A stretch of 64,000 nucleotides of DNA. Origin: Chryseobacterium sp. BGARF1. Its GTDB lineage: Bacteria; Bacteroidota; Bacteroidia; Flavobacteriales; Weeksellaceae. A program made the translations under genes and the position numbers. Location: assembly GCF_001677955.1 (NCBI RefSeq), contig NZ_LELA01000058.1, forward strand, positions 16,800-80,799, given 5' to 3'. Numbering within the stretch: position 1 is the stretch's first letter; each line of letters opens with the position of its first letter. Under the pieces are notes generated by a model. It had not been told where the DNA came from and did not search any database. It worked only from the letters and a program-made list of their open reading frames with translations. Shown piece after piece: positions 53,303-62,655 of this stretch.

Positions 53303-53869
53303 ATGAAAAAATACCCATGGTGGAAAGCTTTAATGGACTACGGATTAAGTTTCGTAGCAATTATTGTTTTGCTGCCTATTTTCTTTATTCTAGTAATTTT
53401 AGCATCTTTAGATACAGGGTTTCCAGGTATTTTTAAACAGGAAAGAGTAGGTAGATTTGGTGATGTTTTCGTCATTTATAAGTTCAGGACCTATCACAGT
53501 AAAAGGCATACGAAATCTAATTTTGGTCAATGGATGAGGAAAACAAAACTTGATGAATTACCTCAGTTATTTAATATTCTTAAAGGCGATATGTCTCTAG
53601 TAGGACCCAGACCGGATATTCCAGGGTATTATGATCAGCTAAAAAATGAAAATCGATTAATCCTTAGCCTAAAACCCGGATTAACGAGTGAAGCAGGAAT
53701 TAAATATAGAAACGAAGAAGAAATTTTAAATCAACAGAAAAATCCGTTACAATACAACGACGAAGTTCTTTTTCCGGAAAAAGTGAAAATGAATCTCGAG
53801 TATTATCATCAGCTTTCTTTTAAAAATGATATGTATATTTTACTTAAAACTTTTTCAGCTTTAAGATAA
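53303..53869 (+). CDS. Initiating sugar transferase, locus 2
   Basis: The ATG at 53303 gives 188 aa; a TTG one codon earlier is unlikely. It is a compact phosphoglycosyltransferase with one hydrophobic segment (about residues 15-34), F-K-Q-E-R-V-G-R-F-G, K-F-R-T, and D-E-L-P-Q-L-F-N-I-L-K-G-D-M-S-L-V-G-P-R-P. It differs clearly from the enzyme at 39503, so the two polymers may start with different sugars. It is followed by a 467-bp gap before the second wzc. Confidence 0.88.
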   Translation: MKKYPWWKALMDYGLSFVAIIVLLPIFFILVILASLDTGFPGIFKQERVGRFGDVFVIYKFRTYHSKRHTKSNFGQWMRKTKLDELPQLFNILKGDMSLVGPRPDIPGYYDQLKNENRLILSLKPGLTSEAGIKYRNEEEILNQQKNPLQYNDEVLFPEKVKMNLEYYHQLSFKNDMYILLKTFSALR

Positions 53870-54274
53870 TGGTATAGATAGAATGATTAAGTTTATAAAA
53901 GAATCGGTGTTAAAAACCTATTGATAATTGTCATTTTTTTAGATATTAAAATATTGACATCGTTATCGAGATAAAAACAAATGCTTATTTTAGCTTATTA
54001 AGAATGTAGCTTAACTACTTAATGAAAAATATTATATTGTTGCTTATAATTCTCTTGATGTATTCAATAATGAGGTAACAAGCGATTTGTAATTTATGAC
54101 TTCTGAAAGAAAATTAAGGATGGTTACCTAAAAAGTAAAGTAAATTTTATGTCAGTTTTTAATAATTGGAAATTATTATAGAAAAAGAAGACCCCATGAT
54201 AACAAGTGATAAATGAAAATGTGCAAAATCATATAAAATAAAATAATCACTACCGTGAATTTATAAAATATAGA

Positions 54275-54282
54275 TATATTTG
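54275..54282 (+). promoter_or_regulatory. Promoter -7 box for the second wzc operon
   Basis: TATATTTG lies 55 bp before the ATG at 54337; the -33 element is weak. The remaining gap 53870-54274 shows no gene, repeat or terminator that I can support. Confidence 0.6.
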
Positions 54283-54336
54283 CAACGTTTAAATTTTAAA
54301 GAAAATAATCCTAATTCTCAAATATAATCCAACAAA

Positions 54337-56685
54337 ATGGATAACAAAAACAGAAAAGAAATTAATATTAAAGAACTCATTAGTCCGTATTTAAATAATT
54401 GGAAATATTTCGTAGGAATGGTTTTTCTTATGGGAATATTGGCATTTTTTTATATAAAATCTAAAGCCCCAATTTATAAAGTTCAAACTTCGGTTTTAAT
54501 TAAAGATGCTAAAAAAATGTCTGCAGCATCAGGAGATATGGGTATTCTTCAAAGTTTAGGTGGTATCGGCGGAATGGGAACCAACAGTATTGAAAATGAA
54601 GTAGGTGTTTTTCAAGCCAAAAGCATTGTGGAAGACGTTTTAAAAGATTTTAATTTTCAAACTCCTTTATACGCAAAACAAACATTTAGTAATCTGGAAC
54701 TTTATGGTTCTACAAGTCCTTATGTAATTCATGTAATTCAAGAAAAAAAGGATGAAGATTTACCTAAAAAACCAATTTTTATAAAAACCAAAGGTGATGA
54801 AGTTATATTATCATCTGAAGAGTGGAAAAAAGATATAAAAACATTTTTTAATAAAACCACAAGTCTTCCTTTTGCGATGATAATGATTAGTAAAAACCCG
54901 ACTTTTAAAGCTCCTAAAAAAGTAGAAATGTCGGAACTATTTTTTTATTATAGCGATTTTGAAAGTACTGTTGATGATTTTCAAAAAGCTTTAGTGGTAG
55001 ATTTATTAGATAAAGATGGTACTATTATTAGTCTTTCTGTAGATTTTGAAAATAAAGAAAAAGGAAAAGAATTTCTTAATGGTTTAGTAAGACAATATAA
55101 TGATTATGCTATTAATGATAAAAATATTGAGTCTAAAAGAACTAAAGATTTTATTGATAGAAGAATTACATTAATCTCGAAAGAATTAGGAGATGTAGAA
55201 ACTCAAAAAGCTGGATTTAAATCTAGCAATAATATTGTTGATTTACCTTCGGAAGCTAGAATTAATCTTCAGTTGAAAGAACAAAGCAAAGCTCAGGTAT
55301 TGGAAATAGGAACTCAGTTGGAGCTGTATAAAATTCTTCAGAGTTCTCTTAATAAAAAAGGAAATGGAGATGTTTTACCTCTTAATATTGGCTTAGAAAG
55401 TGATGCTGCGGGGAAAGCAATTCAGGAATATAACGCACTTGTTTTACAAAGAAATAAGTATCTGGAAAGTGCCACACCAGACAACCCGTTGGTGAAAGAA
55501 GCCAATAAACAGATTACAGAGATGAAGTCTTCATTGTCGGAATCTTTACAAAGAAATGTGACTTCTTTAGAATTGGCAAGAAGAAAAGTAGAAACCCAAT
55601 TGGGCAGTTCAGAAAATGTGATTGGCAAAATACCTACTCAGGAAAAATTGTTCAGAAGTATCGAAAGACAGCAGCAGATAAAAGAAAGTCTGTATTTACT
55701 GCTTTTACAGAAAAGGGAAGAGGCGGCAATAAGTATGGAAATTACCGCAGAAAAAGCGAGAGTAATAGACAGAGCATTTGTATTTAAAAAACCAGTTGCT
55801 CCTAGAAAGATGGTTATTTTGGGAGGATTTCTTTTAGCAGGTTTAGTTATTCCTCTTGGATTTATTTATTTAAAAGGTCTTCTGCAAAGTACCATTATTA
55901 AAAGAGGAGATATTTTAAACCTTACAAAACTGCCAGTTATTTCTGAAATTCCTAGGCTGAAGAATACTGAAAACGTACTTGTATCTTTTAACGATGTTTC
56001 TCCTATGGCGGAAGCATTCAGGATATTCGTTACGAATTTGAAATTTTTGTTGCCAAAGAAAGAAGATGCTCAAACTATCATGATTACTTCTTCGGTAAAA
56101 GGAGAAGGAAAAACATTTATTTCTACCAATTTATCAATTATTCTAGCATCTTCGCGAAATAAAGTATTGGTGATAGGTGCAGATGTTAGAAATCCACAGC
56201 TACAGCGTTATAATCCTTCAATGAAGTCTGCGAAAGGTTTGGCAGAGTTTTTAAGTGGAGATATTACCGGTCTTAATGAAATAATTAACCCAAGTGGTTA
56301 TAATGAAAATTGCGACTTTATCTATTCCGGAGCTATACCTCCCAATCCTACAGATTTGTTGCAAAATGGTAAGTTAGATGATTTATTAGCGATGATTAAA
56401 GAGCAAAATAAATACAAATATATTGTATTGGATACGGCTCCTCTTTTATTGGTTACAGATTCTTTCCTTATTGCAGATAAGTGTGATGCCATTGTGTATG
56501 TTACAAGATCTGAAGTTACCGAAAAAAGCTATATAGAATTTTTAAATCATGCCATACAAGATAATAAACTAAAAAATGTGGGAATTGTTCTCAACGGTGT
56601 GAAAGAATCTAATTTCGGGTACGGAAATAAGTTTGGATATGGCTATAATGCTGAAGAGAAAAAATGGTGGCAAAAACTGATATAA
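54337..56685 (+). CDS. Wzc-type chain-length regulator and tyrosine kinase, copy 2
   Basis: This 782-aa paralogue of the protein at 25029 has the same layout: N-terminal Wzz domain with a transmembrane helix (about 25-42), coiled-coil periplasmic region, second helix (about 492-510) and BY-kinase domain with Walker [10 protein letters not shown] at about residue 586. The Walker A' reads V-I-G-A-D-V-R-N-P, again Gly in place of the first Asp. The Tyr/Gly tail is shorter (F-G-Y-G-N-K-F-G-Y-G-Y). It has no adjacent wza and probably uses the exporter at 24199. Confidence 0.9.
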   Translation: MDNKNRKEINIKELISPYLNNWKYFVGMVFLMGILAFFYIKSKAPIYKVQTSVLIKDAKKMSAASGDMGILQSLGGIGGMGTNSIENEVGVFQAKSIVEDVLKDFNFQTPLYAKQTFSNLELYGSTSPYVIHVIQEKKDEDLPKKPIFIKTKGDEVILSSEEWKKDIKTFFNKTTSLPFAMIMISKNPTFKAPKKVEMSELFFYYSDFESTVDDFQKALVVDLLDKDGTIISLSVDFENKEKGKEFLNGLVRQYNDYAINDKNIESKRTKDFIDRRITLISKELGDVETQKAGFKSSNNIVDLPSEARINLQLKEQSKAQVLEIGTQLELYKILQSSLNKKGNGDVLPLNIGLESDAAGKAIQEYNALVLQRNKYLESATPDNPLVKEANKQITEMKSSLSESLQRNVTSLELARRKVETQLGSSENVIGKIPTQEKLFRSIERQQQIKESLYLLLLQKREEAAISMEITAEKARVIDRAFVFKKPVAPRKMVILGGFLLAGLVIPLGFIYLKGLLQSTIIKRGDILNLTKLPVISEIPRLKNTENVLVSFNDVSPMAEAFRIFVTNLKFLLPKKEDAQTIMITSSVKGEGKTFISTNLSIILASSRNKVLVIGADVRNPQLQRYNPSMKSAKGLAEFLSGDITGLNEIINPSGYNENCDFIYSGAIPPNPTDLLQNGKLDDLLAMIKEQNKYKYIVLDTAPLLLVTDSFLIADKCDAIVYVTRSEVTEKSYIEFLNHAIQDNKLKNVGIVLNGVKESNFGYGNKFGYGYNAEEKKWWQKLI

Positions 56686-56759
56686 GAATCACTATATGAA
56701 TTTCATAGGATTTGACGGAAGATATTTCCTTGAAAAATTAATTATTCATAAATATTTGT

Positions 56760-58211
56760 ATGGCAAGTATTAAGAAGAATTTTTTGTATAGTAGTATTTT
56801 GACTGTTTCAAATTACATATTTCCTCTAGTTGTCTTTCCTCATATATCAAGAGTTTTAGGAGTTACAAATATTGGGATGTGCAACTTTGTTGATGGAATA
56901 ATCAATTATTTCATATTAGTATCCATGTTGGGGACTTCAATCATAGGCATAAGGGAAATAGCACAGGTAAAATCAGATTCTCAGAAAACCGCTGAAGTTT
57001 TTTCAACACTTTTTGTCTTTAATGCGATAACTACTTTTATAGCTTTGTTGGTTTTGGTAATATCAATATATACAGTTCCTCAATTATATGAGAATAAAGA
57101 ATTGATGTTGATTGGAGTTATAAAAGTATTATCTAACTTTTTACTCATTGAATGGTTTTATACTGGTCTTGAAAAATTTAAATTTATAACAAACAGAACA
57201 ATAGTAATAAAACTTCTATATGTACTGTGTATTTTTTTATTTGTGAGAGAGAGAGAAGATTCTACAATCTATTATTTTCTTACTACAATTATGATTACCA
57301 TAAATGCACTCATGAATTGTTGGTTTGCAAAATCTTTTTTTAAAATTAATTTTAAAAAAATTAATTTTAAGTATTTTTTTAAGCCTACATTCGTATTAGG
57401 TATTTATGCAGTTCTAACGTCAATGTATGTTTCATTTAATGTAGTCTTTTTGGGATTTAGTTCAGATAATACGGAAGTAGGATATTATACCACAGCAGCA
57501 AAAATATATACCATATTATTGGCACTTTATACAGCTTTTACCAATGTTATGATGCCTAGGATGAGCTTTCTTTTAGGTACTGGAAATATGACTGAATTCA
57601 AAAAAATGATTGGGAAATCTCAAGATATTTTGTTTGGATTTACAATTCCTATAAGTGTGTTAGCAGTCATATTTGCCCCAGAGATTATTTATCTTATTGC
57701 AGGAAAAGGATATGAAGGTGCAATCATCCCCCTGAGAATAATTATGCCTTTAGTAATTATTATTGGGTATGAGCAAATTTTGGTTCTTTTAATACTTACA
57801 TCATTAAAAAAAGATAAAGCGATTTTTATCAATTCTATTTTTGGGGCAGTGGTAGGTATTTCTCTTAATTTTTTATTGGTACCGGTTTTTAAAAGTATAG
57901 GTTCATCTTTAGTGTGGTTTGTAAGCGAATGTGTAGTTTTGGTATCTAGTCAATATTTTGTAAATAAATTCATTGCTGTTAATTTCCCATATAGAAAATT
58001 TCTTGTAAATATACTGTGGGCAATTCCAGGAGTAGTACTGCTATTACTCATTAAAAATTATTTTCATTTTCATGCACTTATACTGGTTTTTATTGCTGGA
58101 GCAACTACAGTTATCTACTTTCTTATTGTACAGTTATATTTTATTAAAAATGAAATGTTTCTTTTGTATTTTACTAGACTATTAAATTTTTTAAAGTTAA
58201 AAAACAATTAG
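56760..58211 (+). CDS. Wzx-type repeat-unit flippase, locus 2
   Basis: This 483-aa membrane protein has about 12-14 helices and the flippase opening N-F-L-Y-S-S-I-L-T-V-S-N-Y-I-F-P-L-V-V-F-P, typical of the RfbX-type O-antigen flippases. The conserved P-H-I-S-R-V-L-G motif is present near residue 29. It should flip the second polymer's repeat unit for the EpsG-like protein at 59186. Confidence 0.9.
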   Translation: MASIKKNFLYSSILTVSNYIFPLVVFPHISRVLGVTNIGMCNFVDGIINYFILVSMLGTSIIGIREIAQVKSDSQKTAEVFSTLFVFNAITTFIALLVLVISIYTVPQLYENKELMLIGVIKVLSNFLLIEWFYTGLEKFKFITNRTIVIKLLYVLCIFLFVREREDSTIYYFLTTIMITINALMNCWFAKSFFKINFKKINFKYFFKPTFVLGIYAVLTSMYVSFNVVFLGFSSDNTEVGYYTTAAKIYTILLALYTAFTNVMMPRMSFLLGTGNMTEFKKMIGKSQDILFGFTIPISVLAVIFAPEIIYLIAGKGYEGAIIPLRIIMPLVIIIGYEQILVLLILTSLKKDKAIFINSIFGAVVGISLNFLLVPVFKSIGSSLVWFVSECVVLVSSQYFVNKFIAVNFPYRKFLVNILWAIPGVVLLLLIKNYFHFHALILVFIAGATTVIYFLIVQLYFIKNEMFLLYFTRLLNFLKLKNN

Positions 58212-58228
58212 AATTTAAATTATTACTG

Positions 58229-59182
58229 ATGAAGTTTAGTGTTGCGATTCCGGCCTACAAAAAAAAATTTCTATACTCTTGTATAGATAGTATTCTTAAC
58301 CAGGATTTTACTGATTTTGAATTGATTATTGTAAATGATAATTCTCCGGAAGATTTAGAAGAAATTGTAAAGCAGTTTGATGATAAGCGTATAAAATATT
58401 TCAAAAACAAAATAAATTGCGGTTCTGAAAACGTTGTAGATAATTGGAATATATGTCTTTCTTATGCTTCGGGAGATTATTTTATCTTAATGGGAGATGA
58501 TGATGAGATGATGCCTAATTATTTATCTGTCTTTTATAAGCTTATTGAAAAATTTCCAAATCAAAACGTATATCACTGTAGGTCTTTCATTATAAATGAA
58601 AAATCGAATATTCTGAGGCTTACTCCGTCATGGCCAGAATGGGAATCTGTATATGAAAATATATGGCATAGGATGAATAAACTAAGGGATCAATATATTT
58701 CAGACTTTGTTTACAAAAGAGAGTTTCTGAAAAAAAACGGCAACTTTTATAAACTTCCATTAGCATGGGCATCTGATGATATCACTTCTTTTCAAGCAGC
58801 ATTCAATAATGGCATTGTTCATACTCAGCAACCTGTATTTCGCTATAGAGAATCAAGTATTACTATTTCTAATTCAGGATGTGCAGAATTGAAGTTAGAA
58901 GCAATTAATGGTGAAGAAATCTGGTATGATGATTTTTTAATGAAATTTTCACCAACGAATACCATAGAAAAGTATTTTTATGAATCTATAAAAAATGATA
59001 AACCAAAATATTTTCTTAATAAAAGAATAGAAACAATAGCATATAATGGGATACGAGAAAAATATTTTTTAAAAGATTTTTTGTATTTCGCACAAAAAAG
59101 AAAACTGTTTAAGTTGAATTTACAACACGTTATGTATGCCTTAATCTTAGCATTTAAAAAAAAACAGAGCAAAAAAATGTAA
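58229..59182 (+). CDS. Glycosyltransferase family 2, locus 2
   Basis: This 317-aa GT-A enzyme has S-V-A-I-P-A-Y-K at the N-terminus, I-I-V-N-D-N-S (about residue 33), and the metal-binding D-D-D-E in L-M-G-D-D-D-E-M (about residue 92). A D-D at A-W-A-S-D-D-I fits the catalytic position. It is cytoplasmic and acts on the lipid-linked intermediate. It begins 17 bp after the flippase. Specificity unknown. Confidence 0.87.
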   Translation: MKFSVAIPAYKKKFLYSCIDSILNQDFTDFELIIVNDNSPEDLEEIVKQFDDKRIKYFKNKINCGSENVVDNWNICLSYASGDYFILMGDDDEMMPNYLSVFYKLIEKFPNQNVYHCRSFIINEKSNILRLTPSWPEWESVYENIWHRMNKLRDQYISDFVYKREFLKKNGNFYKLPLAWASDDITSFQAAFNNGIVHTQQPVFRYRESSITISNSGCAELKLEAINGEEIWYDDFLMKFSPTNTIEKYFYESIKNDKPKYFLNKRIETIAYNGIREKYFLKDFLYFAQKRKLFKLNLQHVMYALILAFKKKQSKKM

Positions 59183-59185
59183 CTT

Positions 59186-60409
59186 ATGGAGCCTACTTTT
59201 AGCTATATTTATTCAATCCCATATATTATTCTTTTTTTTATGTTTTTTATTCTTTTCTTATGGGAGAATAAATTAAGAAATAAAGGAAGTGATATTAAAA
59301 TCATCAGATATTTAGCGATGATAATTTTTTTTATTTTCTTTGGATTTAGAGGGTATTTAGATACAGATTGGGCTGTATATTTTCCACTCTATGAAATGGC
59401 TCCAACCATCGATGATACCAACGGAATTGCAAAATTTTTCTCTGGCATCCATGAAGATATTTTATTGAAAATTGAACCAGGTTTTAAAGTCATTTTAGTC
59501 TTGTTAAAAAGTATCAATGAAGATTATTTAACACTCCAGATTTTCTCTTCATTTGTAAACGTTCTTTTTCTTAATTATTTTTTCAAGAAGTACTCTCCTC
59601 AGTATGTTTTAAGTTTTATTATGTACTTGATTTTTTCGGGATTAATTATAGAAATCAATTTGTTACGAAACTCCAAGGCTATATTTCTTTTTATCTATTC
59701 TCTTCAATTTATCAAAGAAAGAAATGCTGTGAAATTTTTTATATGCAATGGCATCGGGATTTTATTTCATTCATCAGCCATTTTCTTTTTCCCTATGTAT
59801 TTCTTTTTGCATAAAAAAATTCCAATGCCTTTTGTTTGGGGTGTATTTTTATTGGGGAATTTTCTGTTTTTGGGACAGATTAAATACATAAGCCCCATTG
59901 TAATTGCTGTAGGAGATTTTTTTGGTGGTGTATACTCCTTAATGGCAGAAGGCTATTCTAACGATAAGTTATTCAACAGTAGTTATAGTATTTCTGTTGG
60001 TTATCTAGAAAAGGTATTCACTTTTATCATTTTATATCAATTCTATAAAAAAATTGGTGAAAAGATAAAGGACGACAATACACTTAATATCTTTTATAAT
60101 TCATTTTTTCTTTACGCCGTCAGTTATTTCTTTTTGTCAGAATATTCTGTTTTTATAGACAGAATCACAACCTTGTTTGTTTTTTCCTATTGGATATTGT
60201 ATGCTTATCTATATGCAGTGTTAAAACAGGAGCTTAAGGCTGTGTTTACGGTAGTGTTATTGTTTTTTGGGATTTACAAAATGGTATATTTAAATAATAA
60301 TATATTAAGGAATTACGAAAATATTTTGTGGGATAAGCCAACTATTACCAAAGCGTATTTCAATTTTAATAAGAATTATGACAAATTTTTTAACCCTAAA
60401 AAGAAATAA
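59186..60409 (+). CDS. EpsG-like Wzy polymerase, locus 2
   Basis: This 407-aa membrane protein has about ten helices with the EpsG pattern: D-T-D-W-A-V-Y (about 55-61), L-L-R-N-S-K-A-I-F-L-F-I-Y, and G-I-L-F-H-S-S-A-I-F-F-F-P. It should polymerise the second repeat unit in the periplasm. It starts 3 bp after the GT2 gene. The same family as 35719, but not a near-identical copy. Confidence 0.85.
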   Translation: MEPTFSYIYSIPYIILFFMFFILFLWENKLRNKGSDIKIIRYLAMIIFFIFFGFRGYLDTDWAVYFPLYEMAPTIDDTNGIAKFFSGIHEDILLKIEPGFKVILVLLKSINEDYLTLQIFSSFVNVLFLNYFFKKYSPQYVLSFIMYLIFSGLIIEINLLRNSKAIFLFIYSLQFIKERNAVKFFICNGIGILFHSSAIFFFPMYFFLHKKIPMPFVWGVFLLGNFLFLGQIKYISPIVIAVGDFFGGVYSLMAEGYSNDKLFNSSYSISVGYLEKVFTFIILYQFYKKIGEKIKDDNTLNIFYNSFFLYAVSYFFLSEYSVFIDRITTLFVFSYWILYAYLYAVLKQELKAVFTVVLLFFGIYKMVYLNNNILRNYENILWDKPTITKAYFNFNKNYDKFFNPKKK

Positions 60410-60414
60410 TAAAC

Positions 60415-61557
60415 ATGAAAATTGCTTTCTTATCTATCTTTGCTTTAGATGCCAATATGTCTCTTATCCATGCGTTGAGAAAAAAAAATGATGTTTATTT
60501 TTTCACAGAAGCTTTGTATGAAATAAATAATTTTCTTGATAAAAAAAAATTAACGAAGACCATCTCCAAAGGAACAGAAGTTGATCAACTGAAACGTTTC
60601 CAGGATTTTATCGATCTTGATAAAACGTTTGTAATCAAAGGAACTCGGAACTCCAATGTTATCAAAAAACTCTATATATCTTACCAAATCCATCAATACC
60701 TAAAAGAAATCAATCCGGATGTTATCATCATTGATAATAGTATGCTCACTTATTTTGTTTCTACATTAACCTTCAGAAAAAAAATGTTGCTGTTAGTACA
60801 TGATCCTTTTTTACATTCTGGAGAAGATTTTTTCATAGACAGATATTTGAGGAAAATACATTTTAGCTTGATTCAACAAAAAATGCTTTTAAATGAAAAT
60901 CAAAAAAATGAATTTATATCGTATTATAACTATAATCCAAAAGACATCCATACGTCTTTTCTGAGTGTGTACGATTTTCTGAATTATTTCAAAACGAATG
61001 AATCTGTTGATTCTGGAAATTTTAACATTTTGTTTTTTGGTCGGATATCTCCATATAAAGGAATCAAATTTTTGCTGGATGCTTTTGTAGGTATTCTTTC
61101 AACCAAAAAATATACAGATATTACTTTGACAATCGCAGGTAGTGGTGATTTTGATTTTGATATAGAACCGTATAAAAAGTATCCTGAAATTAAAATTATT
61201 AATGAATTTATAATTCCAGAAAATCTTGCCAATCTTATTTTCAAATCTTCTGTAGTCGTTTGCCCATATATTGATGCGACACAAAGTGGGGTGGTGATGT
61301 CTGCCTATGCTTTCAAAAAACCTGTCATTGCAACCAATGTCGGGGGATTGCCAGAAATGGTTAAAGATCAATTGACTGGGATTATCATTGAACCCAAAAA
61401 TTCAGAAGCAATCAGGAATGCCATACTGGAATTGTATAATAACAGTGATTTATTAGAAACAATGTCTCAGAATATTGAAAAATTATATTTTTCAGGAGAA
61501 AAAAGCTGGGCAAGTTCCGCTAATCGTTTTATAGAGGCATTTGAAAACATAAAATAA
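60415..61557 (+). CDS. Glycosyltransferase family 4, locus 2
   Basis: This 380-aa GT-B protein has an S-I-F-A-L-D-A-N start, I-L-F-F-G-R-I-S-P-Y-K-G-I near residue 205, V-C-P-Y-I-D-A-T-Q-S-G-V-V and A-T-N-V-G-G-L-P-E-M-V, the C-terminal donor site of GT4 enzymes. It is in an uninterrupted operon, 5 bp after the polymerase gene. Specificity unknown. Confidence 0.87.
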   Translation: MKIAFLSIFALDANMSLIHALRKKNDVYFFTEALYEINNFLDKKKLTKTISKGTEVDQLKRFQDFIDLDKTFVIKGTRNSNVIKKLYISYQIHQYLKEINPDVIIIDNSMLTYFVSTLTFRKKMLLLVHDPFLHSGEDFFIDRYLRKIHFSLIQQKMLLNENQKNEFISYYNYNPKDIHTSFLSVYDFLNYFKTNESVDSGNFNILFFGRISPYKGIKFLLDAFVGILSTKKYTDITLTIAGSGDFDFDIEPYKKYPEIKIINEFIIPENLANLIFKSSVVVCPYIDATQSGVVMSAYAFKKPVIATNVGGLPEMVKDQLTGIIIEPKNSEAIRNAILELYNNSDLLETMSQNIEKLYFSGEKSWASSANRFIEAFENIK

Positions 61558-61580
61558 TTACCTAAAAACATTCTAAATTT

Positions 61581-62540
61581 ATGAAAAACCCTCTAATAAC
61601 GGTTATTATACCGGTTTATAAAGTCGAACAATATTTAGAAAAATGTTTGGATAGCGTAATCAATCAAGACTATCCGTATTTGGAAATTATTTTAGTAGAT
61701 GATGGATCTCCGGACTCCAGCGGAAAAATCTGCGATGAGTACGCTAAAAATGACAAAAGAATTATAGTAATACATAAATTAAATGGTGGATTGTCTGATG
61801 CCAGAAACGTAGCAATAGATTTGGCATTAGGAGAATATATTACATTTGTTGACAGTGATGATTTTATTGAAGAAGACTATATTAGTACACTTTTAAATTT
61901 AGCCCAAAAACACGACGTAGACATTACGGTTTCACCGTTTCTTTATTTCAAACAAAGAAATGAAATAAAAAAAAACAATACAATAACTAAAGAAAATGTT
62001 TATACAAGAGAAGAGGCTTTAAAAACGATGTTTTATCAGGCTGATTTTGATACCAATGCAACATCTAAATTATTTAAAAAAGAATTGTTTGAGGATGTTA
62101 TTTTTCCAAAAAACTTATTTTATGAAGATTTGGCAACAACTTACAAATTAATATCAAAAAGTAAGAAAATAGCATTTATTAATAAAGAAAATTATAATTA
62201 TCTCTTAAGGGATGATAGTATAGAAGGATCTCCTTTTAGCAAAAAAAAATATGAAAGCCTCTTGAAGATCATTGAAGAATTGGAAATTTATAAACTACAA
62301 AATCTTGAATTTTCAAAAGCTATTGATTGCCGTATTTTAAATTTTCTGTTTCATCTCTTATTTGAAACAGAAAAAAATAGTGATTATGAAAATACGATTT
62401 TTAATATGATAAAAAAATATAGATTAAAAGTTTTAAAAGATTTTAATGCTCGAAAAAAAACAACAATTTCAATTCTTTTGTCATTTTTTGGGATTTCGGT
62501 TTTAAGATTTTTTTATACCTACGGCAAATCAAGATATTAA
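61581..62540 (+). CDS. Glycosyltransferase family 2, second of locus 2
   Basis: This 319-aa GT-A enzyme starts I-T-V-I-I-P-V-Y-K-V-E-Q-Y-L, with I-L-V-D-D-G-S-P-D (about residue 36), N-G-G-L-S-D-A-R-N and F-V-D-S-D-D-F-I (about residue 93). These are classic family 2 motifs. It follows the GT4 gene after 23 bp. It is soluble, with a possible membrane-associating helix at the C-terminus. Confidence 0.9.
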   Translation: MKNPLITVIIPVYKVEQYLEKCLDSVINQDYPYLEIILVDDGSPDSSGKICDEYAKNDKRIIVIHKLNGGLSDARNVAIDLALGEYITFVDSDDFIEEDYISTLLNLAQKHDVDITVSPFLYFKQRNEIKKNNTITKENVYTREEALKTMFYQADFDTNATSKLFKKELFEDVIFPKNLFYEDLATTYKLISKSKKIAFINKENYNYLLRDDSIEGSPFSKKKYESLLKIIEELEIYKLQNLEFSKAIDCRILNFLFHLLFETEKNSDYENTIFNMIKKYRLKVLKDFNARKKTTISILLSFFGISVLRFFYTYGKSRY

Positions 62541-62655
62541 ATCACTTGATTATGAAAAAATAGTCTTTTGATGGATTTCTTCCTGTAAATAATTTAGAAT
62601 TTTTGGATGAAAATATTTAAAGACTAAATGCCTAATTTAATTAAATTTTAAAAAA

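Noticed and set aside
54022..54078. An 18-codon hydrophobic peptide reading frame (M-K-N-I-I-L-L-L...) in the gap before the second wzc
   Set aside because: Too short to tell from chance in AT-rich DNA, with no promoter box directly upstream.
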